This document shows, in pieces, positions 24,405 to 34,869 of a DNA stretch of 64,000 nucleotides. Both the position numbers and the translations under genes were made by a program. The notes under the pieces were generated by a model, which worked only from the letters and a program-made list of their open reading frames with translations, had not been told where the DNA came from and did not search any database. Every line of letters starts with the position of its first letter. The stretch's first letter is position 1. The stretch covers positions 57,702,331 through 57,766,330 of the forward strand of contig JAVGWX010000009.1 in NCBI GenBank assembly GCA_036924085.1, in the 5' to 3' direction. This DNA is from Ariolimax columbianus. Taxonomy: Eukaryota > Mollusca > Gastropoda > Stylommatophora > Arionidae.

Positions 24405-24620
24405 TGTAATTAGTTTGTAAAATGCTGTTATAATTGTATTTCTGAAGTTGCTATGACTGCTTGATTGTCTGCGAAAAGAAGTTAATTTAAGAGTTCACCA
24501 CCAATGTCATTTTCTTCACTTGGATTGGCTAATTTACATATGTGGTCTATATATGTGATGAACGAAGGTTAATATCAGCCTTTATTACTGTATTCCCCAA
24601 CTAGTGTAGTGTACATCATC
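24405..24620 (-). pseudogene. RTE-F relic, upstream half (- strand)
   Basis: On the - strand this matches 10240-10370 of the + copy (ICK-ANP-E...LLFAD..AVIATSEIQ). With 21180-21895 it brackets LINE-B copy 2, showing that LINE-B inserted into a pre-existing RTE-F. Confidence 0.55.
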
Positions 24621-24957
24621 AGAGATGATCGATCTGAAGTATTGCAACTATTTTCTCTCTATATTTTCTCCAGGTATTTGACACCTTCACTGAGCCAGCC
24701 ACTGGGTAAATAGTCTTTAATTCATTTGACCTTGTACAATATTTTTCAAAGTGCAGTTCATCAAACGCATTTGTTTATATCATGCATTTAAAAACAGTCA
24801 TTTAAGCAAGCAGAAACTCAAAGTATAGTTCATTAAACACATTTATTAATATCAGGCATTTAAAAACAGTAATTTAGGTAGAAAATGATATTACATTATG
24901 CCATTTCATACTTTTGTCAACTGTAGATTTTTATTTCTTTCACAAAATATTGATTTA
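24621..24957. other. No gene recognised
   Basis: Includes an imperfect ~80-bp local duplication (aaacgcatttgtttatatca / aaacacatttattaatatca). Confidence 0.4.
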
Positions 24958-25535
24958 ACTTAACTTCATCATATAATGGTTTAGAAGGGTCTACATAGGT
25001 TGTAAACAACCAGTTTATTCCATTTCACCGATACTAAAAATAACTGTGAGCATCCAATCTATTTTTGAATGCACTAACTTACCTGCCTACACCACATTAT
25101 GTGGCAATGCTTTTCAAGCATTCACCACACTCTGACTAAGAAAAATGTTTTCTAATATCTAATCTGGCTCTGTGACGCGGTATGGCAAAGACAGTAGGAA
25201 GAAGAAAAAAGAATCAAATCTGGACCTCTTTAAATAATTTGAAGCTGTGCCCTCTTGTTATTTTAGCTGGTTGTACTTTGAAAAACTTGATATAGTCTAA
25301 TTTGTCCTTTTTCGTTGATTAATTTATAAACTTTTATTGTCACCTCAAATTCGTCTCTGTTCTAGACACTGTAGACCAGTTTATCTGAGTCTTTCCTCAT
25401 TACTATAATTCTGGAATCCCATGATCAGTTTTGTAGCTCTTCTTTGAATCCTTTCTAGCATGCTTTTAACCCCTCCATGATAAGGACCACACCTGAACAC
25501 AATACTCCATTTTAGGTACATTAACTAAAATTTCA
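24958..25535 (-). mobile_element. LINE-B 3' fragment, older
   Basis: Matches the last ~550 bp of LINE-B (…atgcgcatccaatctatt…, …caccacactctgactaag…, …aaaagagctacaaaact…) with heavy divergence. A ~45-bp foreign insert sits at about 25168-25212 (see findings). Confidence 0.8.
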
Positions 25536-25664
25536 AGAGTACATATGTGCTTTTGCCACAGGCTTTCTGTAACAAGACTAACTGCAGTGGTACTTCTATT
25601 CTCCATCAGAGCCAAGCAGAAAGGTTGATGATACACTTTTAATTAAAGGGAATTTGTGGAAACC

Positions 25665-26135
25665 ATTTAAGGCCTGAATGTCTAATTCCAATGCCAAGTC
25701 AGTCCTGCTGTTTGGAGAAGAAACTTGGAGAACGGCAAAGATAGTACAGAGAAAACTCCAGTCATTCGTCAATAAATGTCTACAGAGTATAATTTGTATA
25801 GGCTGGCAAGACATGATGAGAAATGAAGACATGTTGAAAAAGAGCCAACAACAACAGATCAAATGTTGGAAATAAGGTTGGATAAGACACACATTTTGGA
25901 AAGCACTATCAAACATAGCCCGACAGGCCCGGACATGGAATCCACAGGGGACAAAGAAGAGACGCAGGTCAAGGACCACCTGGAGAAGAGACTGTGAAAA
26001 TGAACTTCAGTCCCTGAACCCTAATTGGACAGATGCAGAAAGGGCAGCTCAAGATTGATCTTGCTGGGGGAGGGTTGTCAATAGCCTATGCCCTGAAAGG
26101 AGTAAACGGGCGTTGATTGATTGATTTATGGCCTG
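25665..26135 (+). pseudogene. RT C-terminal fragment of an RTE-like LINE
   Basis: Broken frames give NAKSVLLFGEETWRTAKIVQ, FVNKCLQSIICIGW, then ALSNIARQARTWNPQGTKKR. This is the (S)VLL(Y/F)G.ETW block and the tail typical of such LINEs. The 3' end is near attgattgattt (26115-26127). Confidence 0.65.
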
Positions 26136-26936
26136 AATGGTCAATGCTTGAAGATAGGGAGGTTAGGAAATAATTGATTCTATAAATATGTCTGGACCAC
26201 ACTCGCAAGTGTTGAATGACGAAATGCTAGCCCAGTCGTGACACCTTTTTAGGATGTCTTGCTGGTCTAGAATCTTAACTCATCTCTCTCTTGCGGCAAG
26301 AAGCTTCCGTCATCTGGATGTCCTGTGTTTGAATTCCGGGCTTTCCATTACTTCACTTTTTTTCTGTTGTTCATTATATATGTTAATGAAGTAAAGATAA
26401 ATACTTATCTTGTAATCGTTGTCACGAACACACATTCTTTACTTTCAATTAGAGTCCTTGGTGTGAAGGTTAGTGCCGGGTTCAGGGTCTGGCCAAATTA
26501 GATTTGGTCGACACAGATCCCTGAATGGTGAGAGAAGCATTGCACTACAACTAGGAGGACACAGGTCTATCTTCAGAACATCTCTAGATCTAAGAAAAGC
26601 CATTACAAACCCGTTATCTAAGGAAATCAATCAAGAGATGAACTCATTATGAGTAGCATTGAAAACAACAAACATATAGAATGCTCTACAATGGCTAGTG
26701 TTGCCAGGGTCCGAAAGGGGAGCAAAGAATAGTAGCACTGTAAACCTGCCAACCATGTTATAAGAGACGACTAAGGAAAGTTAAGCAGGCTACCTGATTC
26801 TGTCAAAATTTTAAGGCAACACAGGAGTTCTTGGCATGTGTTTGTTGATAACATGTGTTCCACAGGATGCTGAAAAGTTTTAAGGATGATGACAAAAGCT
26901 TTACAAATTAATGAAACAAACATGTAATGCACACTT
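26136..26936. other. Interspersed repeat debris, no gene
   Basis: 26690-26790 resembles other low-copy repeat pieces (cctgccaaccatgttataagagacgac). No exon seen. Confidence 0.35.
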
Positions 26937-27275
26937 AACTTAACATCTTTATACTGGTTTAGATGACTCTGCAGTCTATATACAACAAGTTTCTTTTACA
27001 TTTCCTTGATCTAAAAATACCTATGCGTATCCAATCTATTCCTGAATGCATTACTTGACCCTGCCTCCACTATTTCCTGTGCAATGCATTTCAAGCATTC
27101 ACCATTTTCTGACCTAATATCTGATCTGGACCTTTCTTTAATTAATTTGGAGCTGTGCCCTCTTGTTCTTGTAGGCGACTGTAATTTGAAAAAAACTTGT
27201 TGTAGTATAATTTATCCTTTTCGTTGATTATCTTTTAAATCTGTATTGTTACCTCAAATTCTTCACACAGCTTGT
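26937..27275 (-). mobile_element. LINE-B 3' fragment
   Basis: Begins with the inverted tail (acttaacttaacatcttta) and covers about 330 bp of the LINE-B 3' region. Divergent. It lies 66 bp upstream of the first HDAC6 catalytic exon. Confidence 0.8.
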
Positions 27276-27340
27276 TTCTGTTTATATTGAATTCTGGGAT
27301 TAATTTCAAATGATTGAAATAAACTTTTTTAAAATTTTAG

Positions 27341-27482
27341 CACAGGTTTCATCTATCATGACATAATGGCTGAGCATAAATGTGAATGGGATCCGGGCTA
27401 TCCAGAAAACCCTCAAAGGTTAATTCAGCCCTTGCAGCGTTGTGTCGAGCTAGGCCTGGTTAAGCGCTGCCAGAGACTTCCA
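27341..27482 (+). CDS. HDAC6: HDAC6 deacetylase domain 1, first recognised exon
   Basis: Acceptor ttttag and donor gtaagt. The exon enters with one base completing a codon (C|ACA) and leaves in phase 0. It encodes the start of a class II histone deacetylase domain: TGFIYHD, then a KCEWDPGYPENPQRL segment, then ELGLVKRC. The spacing WDPGYPENPQRL matches HDAC6 domain 1 (WDxxxPExPxRL). It lacks the P(E/A)CE insertion that narrows the HDAC10 active site, which favours HDAC6 over HDAC10. An in-frame TAA at 27330-27332, just upstream, supports the splice boundary. The protein family removes acetyl groups from lysines, with cytoplasmic tubulin as the classic HDAC6 substrate. Confidence 0.9.
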
Positions 27483-27673
27483 GTAAGTAGAGAAAAGTTA
27501 CAGGAGATGAGAGTGAGAGAAAAGACATTGCTGTGAAAGACATCATATTCATTTATAATTGATTGTGGTGTGAGAGAAAGAGAAAGTGGTGGAAAACCAT
27601 TGCAGTTGTGAAGGTAGTTTGGCAGCATGGTCTGATACATTCAACTGCTTATAACAATGATTATCAATTAATC

Positions 27674-30247
27674 TTCTTCTTCTTCTTCTGCGTACACAGT
27701 CAGACAGCAACCATTATTTTTTCGAAAAAAGCGGCGGTCGTCCTGAGACTCTCGCCACTACCATAGAGCTTGTCTTGCAGTTCCACTGGCAATGGCCACA
27801 TCTGCTCTCTCTGATCCCCGTATGTCGGGCAGTTCTGCAGCAGATGTTCAGTTGTCATTTTACCAGTACCGCACGGGCATTCGTCGGTACACCCTATCTT
27901 CAATTTGTTGAATAGGTGGTACCTCAGTCTATTGTGGCCAGTGCGAAGTCTGAAGACAACGACCTGCTCTCTTCGGTTCAACTGGTAATAGGCATCGTTT
28001 TTGGTGTAACCAGTATGTTCGGTTTCCCATTTGGTAATGTACCTGGCTTTGATAAGCCGTTTTGACTCTTCGTACGTCATACTGGTATCTGTTTGTGGTA
28101 GCCTTGCACCTTCTTTTGCCAGTCTGTCTGCCTCCTCGTTGCCTTGGATGTTGCAGTGTGACGGAACCCACTGTACCACTACCCTTTTTGGTGCGGACAG
28201 CTGGCACAGTTTGCAGAGTGCTGCTCTTAAGTCATTAAGCTCAGTGTTTTTCTGGCTTTTTAGCGCTGTGACTACGGCGAGAGCATCTGTCAGCAAGACT
28301 ATGTGGCTCTCATTTTCACTGTGTGTTGCCATTTCTTCCACTGCCGCCCTCAGTGCCTCTGCCTCCGCTCTGAAATTGCTTGTGTACTTACCAGTAGCGA
28401 ATGACAGTGTTATTTTTCTGCCATTTGGTAGGTTCAGGAATGCTCCTGCCCCTCCGTTCTGTGTAGTGTTTGTTACAGAACCGTCGGTGTATGCATGGGT
28501 CCAGTCCATGCTTGGGTAGCTTTTCGTTATGAAGCTTAGGGTAGTGTCTCTCCTTTCTTTTTCGGTCTGGCAGTTTTTGTTTGCAATACCTGGTATATTT
28601 TCTACCACCTCTGGAAATATATCCTGCCTCCAAGTAGGTTTTCGTACAGTAGTGATGGGTTTTGGTGTTGTTAGTGCGTTTATGGGATCTTCGTGCATCT
28701 TTGCTTTGGCTATTTCTGCAAAGTTTCTCCGCTTTAGTTTCCCAGTTCCCAAATTGTTTAGCCTCTGGTACATTGGATGGTCCGTCAGTCTTCGGAGTTT
28801 CTCTGACTGCAGCTGGGCTCTGCAGTCTCTTCTGTCGGTCATGGATTGCAGTTTTGTAATCTTTTCAAGTTCTACAATTGGCGTTGACTTCATGCCACCT
28901 GTTATGATTCTCATAGCTTGGTTTTGAAGTTTGTTAACTTTATCGAAGTTCGCCTTCGCTGCTGTTGTCCATGCCGCGATGCCATACTCGAGAACTGGTC
29001 TCACTCTTCCAGTGTACAGTTTCTTTAGTATGCCTTCGTCTGCTCCCCAGCTTGTGCCAGCAAGTTTCCTCATGATCGCCATTCTTTCTCTGGCTTTCAT
29101 TCGGTTTCTCTCAATCTGACTTTTCCATGTCATGCGCCGATCAAATGTGACTCCCAGATAGGTTGGGTTGTCGTTTGGCTGCAGGATTTTGCCATTTAGG
29201 CTTAATTTGGTACTTTGGGGTTTTAATGAGAGCGAGAATATTGTGCACGTGGTTTTCTCCTCGTTTATTTTGACCAGCCATGAGTTCGCCCACTCTTCCA
29301 GCGATGTTAGGGCCGTTTGCATCCGATTTCTTGCTATGGTGAGATTCTTTTCAGAAGTCCACATAGCCAGATCGTCTGCAAACATTGAGCTATGGACTCT
29401 TCTTGGTATATTCTCTGTAATATCGTTTATATATACCAGGGAGAGTGTGGGGGACAGTACTCCCCCTTGGGGTACTCCCTGCTCGAGTGTCACCTTTTTG
29501 CTCATCTGCCCTTGTACTTGGACTCTGGCCGTTCTTTGTTTGAGGTAGTGGTTGATCCACTTGTACATCTTCCCACAAACATCACTTCTTCTTAACTTGA
29601 CTCTAAGTCCGTCCTTCCAGACTTTGTCAAATGCCTTTTCCAGATCCACCCAAACAGCTACTGTGTGTTTCTGTGCCTGGTAGGCATCTTCTATCTCCTG
29701 GGCTATGAGGATGACCTGGTCCTCAGTGGATCTGTGCTGTCTAAAGCCGGCTTGCTGTGGAATTAGTATTCGTTTTTCTTCCAGATGCCACATCAGTCTG
29801 GTGTTTATCATCCGTTCCATCAGCTTGCCGACACAGCTCAGTAGGCTTATGGGCCTGTATCCATTCGGATCTGTTTTGTCCTTTCCTGTTTTTGGTACTG
29901 GTACCAGTATTGCATCCTTCCATGCCTGGGGTACAATACCCCTTTTCCAGCTTTGGTTCAGGACTGATAGTAGTTTTTTCTTCGCTGTTTGGCCCAGCCC
30001 CATCAGCATTTCGTTTGTTATCCCGTCTTTTCCGGGAGATTTCCTTTTCTTTAGTGTTCTCATAGCCTCTTCCATTTCGCGCATGGTTAGTTTGGCCATC
30101 ATGTGCTCTTCAGGAGCCGTATTTATGTTTTCGTGTCCCTTTAGCTCTTCGCTAATGTCTGTATGCTTATCTGCAGGGACCTCGATGTGGTTTGCTCTGG
30201 CATAGTGATCGACAAAGGCGTTTGCGGCTTTCTTACCTGTGATCAAG
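27674..30247 (-). mobile_element. LINE-A copy 3: intact 848-codon RT-RNase H frame, antisense in an HDAC6 intron
   Basis: A 5'-truncated I-superfamily LINE with a perfect 13-bp target-site duplication ttatcaattaatc (27661-27673, 30248-30260). The frame 30246-27700 is open throughout. RT domain: SPGKDGITNEML, PVPKTGKDKTDPNGYRPISL, AVWVDLEKAFDKVW, EQGVPQGGVLSP and FADDLAMW (catalytic box). Then comes the thumb (LYTGRVRPVLEYGIAAW). RNase H: YTDGS, RAEAEALRAA, LLTDALAVV, WVPSHCNIQGNEEADRLAKE, keeping the D-E-D-H-D residues. It ends with a C-x-C-G-x4-TTEHLLQNC knuckle-like motif. The endonuclease is lost by truncation. This is the best preserved copy here. The tail is (gaa)n. Confidence 0.95.
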
Positions 30248-30289
30248 TTATCAATTAATCAAAACGCTTCAGCTCCTTGCGAAGCATAT

Positions 30290-30590
30290 GTCCTCAAGAA
30301 ATGCTTGCCAAGTGTTCCTGTCATGAACCATCATTTCCAGCTTCCCCCATGTCTTTCCTACAGTTTTTAGGTTTGTCTTGACTTCTCTTCTCCATTAGTG
30401 TTTATTTGCCCCTACATCTTTTCCAATGAGGTTTCCAGAACAGTGACTGTCTAGTAATGTAATCAGCTGGTTTCTTTAACGTGTGTCATATCCATCACCA
30501 ACACCTTCTCTTTACGTCTAATCTCAGTCATCTGTTCAATTCTTTCCAAGAATTCCATATTGGTCACATTATCATACCATTTTATCCCCT
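30290..30590 (-). pseudogene. Possible RTE-like 3' end
   Basis: On the - strand a frame ends ...KTVGKTWGKLEMMVHDRNTW-like (about 30370-30300), the W...DRxxW pattern that closes many LINE ORFs. Weak and interrupted. Confidence 0.3.
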
Positions 30591-30604
30591 CAATTGAGGA
30601 ACTG

Positions 30605-31262
30605 ACCAGGACGTTGTTTCAGGGTCAGGCACAAAATACTGACCAAGACCACTCTCTATTCCATGTAGAGTTTCCTGAAAACAGGCTATTTTCAAGGCAG
30701 TCTGGCTGACGAGATGTGGATCGGCGTGATCCCCATAGTAGTGAGCATCACACAGTTGAAGCCAAGCATAGCAAAACTGGAGGACCACAGTCCACCTTCA
30801 TCAGCACGCCTGAGATGTGTGGAAAGCTACTGCAACCAGTCACTTTAACGGGATGGCTTAGGTACAAGTGGATAGCTGCTGTTGAGGCCTCAAACCTCCA
30901 GGGGTTGACCTGGATCTACTGTTCTGCTTATGCCGGGGTTCAGGGCAATGAAAGAGCTGACATCTTGGCTTCACAATCTCCCATCATGGGCACATTAGTG
31001 ATGGATAGAAGTGACATTTTGAAATCTATCAATAACCGCCTGCTGGATGTGGACACCGCAATAGATGAAACAACAATCCACAGACTGCAAAGTTTAGACA
31101 TTAAACGAGGTTCGAGCTGAGTGGGGCGCATGAGTGGACGGTGCAGGAGAGTGCACAACCAGCGAGCTACAGGGACCATCAGCATCCATACCTTACGCCA
31201 TTTGATGAGAGAGACTGAGCACCTATGGGTATGCCCGGAGTGCAGTGACGTCAATTCTTAGA
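30605..31262 (+). pseudogene. RNase H fragment of an I/Jockey-like LINE (family H), copy 1
   Basis: Around 30900-30975 it reads LTWIYCSAYAGVQGNERADI, the last RNase H block (H replaced by Y), then a spacer (DRSDILKSINNRLLD). It continues to an end near HLWVCPECSD (31225-31255). About 80% similar by eye to 53905-54590. Confidence 0.6.
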
Positions 31263-31539
31263 AACAGAAACAGAAAGAGTATTCCTAGGCTCTACACCTG
31301 TGATCAAACGTTCAAGACAATTGAAGTGTCACGTCCGGGGCTAATGTGCCTCAATGACTAGACTCAGTTGTCAGGGTTTGTTGAATGCTGGTTCTCCTTT
31401 CCTAGATCTGTATGGTGCTGTTGCATTGTTTAAAGAAAATGTAGGTTTGCTCTTCTAGAGCTATTTTATTTCTGCTTCCAGTTACTTGGACTAGCTTGAA
31501 GAGGATGTTGTTCTTTACCACTCACAAAAGTCTTTGAGT

Positions 31540-31866
31540 ATGAGAAGTTATCTACAATAAGGTTAACCAAGGAAAGGTTAAATTAGACAATAACAAGTTT
31601 TTCAAAATGCAACCACCAACAAGAACAAGAGGGCACAGCTACAAATTAGCTAAAGAAAGGTCCAGATTGGATATTAGGAAATATTTTTTTAGTCAGAGAG
31701 TGGTGAATGCTTGGAATGCATTGCCCCAGGAGGTAGTGGAGGCAGAGACAGTTAATGCATTTAAGAATAGATTGGATGTGCATAGCTTTTAGAGCAGGGT
31801 AATGTAAATGTATCTGGTTGTCTACAGACTCTGATGAGTCTTCTAAAACCAGTATAAAAAACGTTG
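31540..31866 (+). mobile_element. LINE-B 3' fragment
   Basis: Contains the last 60 codons in open frame (31607-31792: [36 protein letters not shown]), then the 3' UTR hairpin and a mutated tail (aaaacgttgag). Confidence 0.88.
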
Positions 31867-32651
31867 AGTGGCTAACACTGCAGTCATTGCTCCTTTCATG
31901 AAGAAAAAAATCATTGTGTCTGGTGTGCGCGACTTTAAATTCAATATGTTGTTGTTATCCCATAGATGCTGAGCAAGCCTGCTCTTACCAGCCCAATGCA
32001 ATTCTTATATAGATTCAGGCCTTCAGTTGTTTTACTACTTCGTACAGTGTGTTGGCAGTGTTTGTAAGAATCTTTTCCTCATATCCGCAAGCGCCTTGCA
32101 CTCAGTGAGTAGGTGTCTAACTGAGTAGGTGTCTAACTGTTTCATCAGGTTAAGAGCAACGTCTGCACAACGGCAGGTGCTGGGGATTGATGCAGTTCAA
32201 GTGGCTGGTGTGTCCTGTTTGGAGCTGAAAGATGATACTTTGTTATCTTCTATGTAGTTTATTTATATCATTACTTTTTGGCTGTGACATTTCGCTAAAT
32301 ACACTGCGACCTGTCGCTCACCTGTTCATCCAGATTTCTCTGGTATTATTCTTAATAAATCGTTTTACTGTGTGGTTACTGCAGAGTCTATGCAATTATT
32401 CTTCGGTTGCTCCTGTTTTTGCCAACCTGTCATACTTCTTGCTTCCTGGTAGTTCACCATGTCCAGGGATCCATTACAAGGTGACATTAATCCTACGGGC
32501 AGTCATAATGCTGTTGATCACCCTCCACACCAAGAATATTTACTTTTTGTTGTATGGGGTGTGCTTCAGCGCAAATATAGAAAGCAGGTTTTGTCCAAAT
32601 GAGAATGACACTGGTGCGGAGGTTAACATTTATTTACAAATATTTAACCAG
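31867..32651. other. HDAC6 intron, no further gene recognised
   Basis: 31900-32230 contains gcgccttgcactcagtgagtaggtgtctaac with a 17-bp local duplication (ctaactgagtaggtgt). The open frame leading into the 32652 exon is read-through. Confidence 0.4.
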
Positions 32652-32789
32652 ATCCGCTATGCAACAGAGGATGAGGTCATTTGGAAGCATACACAAGAAC
32701 ATCTTGAGATAGCACGATCCACGGCACACATGACCATGGAGGAGCATATGGCTTTAAGTGAAAAATATGATGCTTGGTATGCTAACAAG
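32652..32789 (+). CDS. HDAC6: HDAC6 deacetylase domain 1, exon 2 of the recognised set
   Basis: A 138-nt exon, phase 0 at both ends, with acceptor ttaaccag and donor gtcagt. It encodes 46 residues aligning with the HDAC6 segment around the family pattern EELxxVHSxEY: ATEDEVIWKHTQEHLEIA, then MTMEEHMALSEKYDAWY. The YDAWY corresponds to the YDSVY/FDAIY block of class IIb enzymes. It joins in frame to the exons on both sides. A 48-bp minisatellite begins only about 120 bp after the donor. The open frame upstream of the acceptor (from 32232) is intronic read-through with no similarity I recognise. Confidence 0.9.
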
Positions 32790-32907
32790 GTCAGTTATTT
32801 ATTCATTTACGTGTCACTCTAAATAACGAAGTATAGTTCCAACAATGCATTTGGTTTACCTTATCCAGCTTTTGGGGAATCCTGAATCAAATTGTTTGTA
32901 GTGCAGT

Positions 32908-33345
32908 TTCAAAATTAATGGTTTTTACTTTATGAGGTTGTTGGAAGATGGGTCCATCAAAAGTAATGGTTTTTACCTTATGAGGTTGTTGGAAGATGGG
33001 TCCATCAAAAGTAATGGTTTTTACTTTATGAGGTTGTTGGAAGATGGGTCCATCAAAAGTAATGGTTTTTACCTTATGAGGTTGTTGGAAGATGGGTCCA
33101 TCAAAAGTAATGGTTTTTACCTTATGAGGTTGTTGGAAGATGGGTCCATCAAAAGTAATGGTTTTTACCTTATGAGGTTGTTGGAAGATGGGTCCATCAA
33201 AAGTAATGGTTTTTACCTTATGAGGTTGTTGGAAGATGGGTCCATCAAAAGTAATGGTTTTTACTTTATGAGGTTGTTGGAAGATGAGCCCATCAAAAGT
33301 AATGGTTTTTACCTTATGAGGTTGTTGGAAGATGAGCCCATCAAG
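32908..33345 (+). repeat. 48-bp minisatellite, 9 units
   Basis: Unit atgaggttgttggaagatgg + gtccatcaaaagtaatggtt + tttacctt. The last two units carry gagccc for gggtcc. As 48 is a multiple of 3 and has no stop, it gives a 167-codon open frame. It lies in an HDAC6 intron about 120 bp after a donor. Confidence 0.95.
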
Positions 33346-33439
33346 AATGTCAATTTGTACGTCGACCTAGGCCAGGGAAACAACAATAACCACAACATTA
33401 ATAAGGAGGTCTCACGTAGGAGACTGGTGGGTTGACTGT

Positions 33440-33835
33440 TTTAATCACATTAAACCGATACTCCAGCAGATGACGGGTGGCAAGGCCAGTGCTCACAACT
33501 TCAATAGCATGGTTATCTCAGCTATAGCATATGGGTGTGAGGTTTGGAGTCTGCAAATCAGATGCAGAGAAGTTTGAATTGCTGAAAGAGCAATGAGTCC
33601 TAAATATCTTCCTAAGAGAACATATCAGAAATACCAACCTGCGTCGATGCGAAAGTACAGATGGGCCGACTATGTGGTCCGCATGGTTGACAATAGATGG
33701 ACGAGGAGAGTGCCTTTCTGGTGGCCATACAACTGGCCGCATGGTCGCCATCCAGCGAGATGGAGAGATGATCTACACCACACCCTTGGACGATCATGGT
33801 ACTCCATGGATAGATACTGATTCAATCAGCTATTG
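33440..33835 (+). pseudogene. RTE/BovB-like RT C-terminal fragment
   Basis: Reads ISAIAYGCEVWSLQ, IAERAMSPKYL, RTYQKYQ, then YRWADYVVRMVDNRWTRRVP, WWPYNWPHGRHPARWRDDL and GRSWYSMD. This is the classic craniofacial-development-protein-2-like LINE ending (W.GH..R..D.RW...V..W.P....R..GRP..RW.DD). Frame-broken before 33590. Confidence 0.75.
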
Positions 33836-33881
33836 GCCACCTGAGATCAGGCAATCTTGCCTTATTGAATACCAGGATTCA

Positions 33882-34854
33882 TCACTACTGTACGAAAACC
33901 TACCTGGAGGCAGGATATATTTCCAGAGGTGGTAGAAAATATACCAGGTATTGGAAACAAAAACTGCCAGACTGAAAAAGAAAGGAGAGATACTACCCTA
34001 AGCTTTATATCGAAAAACTACCCAAGCATGGACTGGACCCATCCATACACCGACGGTTCTGTAACAAATACTACACAGAACGGAGGGGCAGGAGCATTCC
34101 TGAACCTACCAAATGGCAGAAAAATAACACTGTCATTCGCTACTGGTAAGTACACAAGCAATTTCAGAGCGGAGGCACTGAGGGCGGCAGTGGAAGAAAT
34201 GGTGACACACAAAGAAAATGAAAGCCATATAGTCCTGCTTACAGATGCTCTCGCCGTAGTCACAGCGCTAAAAAGCCAGAAAAACACTGAGCTTAATGAC
34301 TTAAGAGCAGCACTCTGCAAACTGTGCCAGCAGTCCGTACCAAAAAGGGTAGTGGTACAGTGGGTCCCATCACACTGCAACATCAAAGGCAACGAGGAGG
34401 CAGACAGACTGGCAAAGGAAGGTGCAAGCCTACCACAAACAGATACTAGTATGACGTACGAAGAGTCAAAACGGCTTATCAAAGCCAGATACATGACCAA
34501 ATGGGAAACCGAACATACTGGTTACACCAAAAACGATGCCTATTACCAGTTGAACAGAAGAGAGCAGGTCGTTGTCTTCAGACTTCGCACTGGCCACAAT
34601 AGACTGAGGTACCACCTATTTAACAAATTAAAGATAGGTGGTACCGACGAATGCCCGTGCGGTACCGGTAAAATGACCGCTGAACATCTGCTGCAGAACT
34701 GCCCGACATACGAGGATCAGAGAGAGCAGATGTGGCCATCACCAGTGGAACTGCAAGACAAGCTCTATGGCAGTGTCAACAGCCTCAGGATGACCGCCGC
34801 TTTTTTCGAAAAAATAATGGTTACTGTCTGACTGCGTACGAAGAAGAAGAAGAA
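33882..34854 (+). mobile_element. LINE-A copy 4, RNase H to C-terminus, open
   Basis: A 5'-truncated copy with a continuous 300-codon frame (33929-34831) covering RNase H (PYTDGSV, WVPSHCNIKGNEEADRLAKE) and the C-terminal CPCGTGKMTAEHLLQNC motif. Relative to copy 3 it lacks two residues in RAEAEAL (a 6-bp deletion). Target-site duplication gaatacc[a/t]ggattca at 33867-33881 and 34855-34869, one mismatch. Tail (aag)n. Confidence 0.93.
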
Positions 34855-34869
34855 GAATACCTGGATTCA

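Noticed and set aside
27341..27482. A possible one-base frameshift in the first catalytic exon
   Set aside because: Careful recount of 27411-27430 shows no extra T. The exon is 142 nt and reads open from TGF to RLP in the phase required by the next exon.
28031..30205. Numerous ORFs opposite the LINE-A coding frame
   Set aside because: They mirror the antisense frames of every LINE-A copy and are shadows of the RT-RNase H reading frame.
32232..32651. Long open frame directly upstream of the 32652 exon, suggesting a longer exon
   Set aside because: The residues have no HDAC similarity, a consensus acceptor sits at 32651, and the phase from the 27341 exon (phase 0) joins at 32652 without a gap.
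32932..33435. 167-codon ORF of 16-residue repeats as a repeat-protein gene
   Set aside because: It is a 48-bp minisatellite in an intron, with no splice or start context and a noisy end running into an RTE relic.
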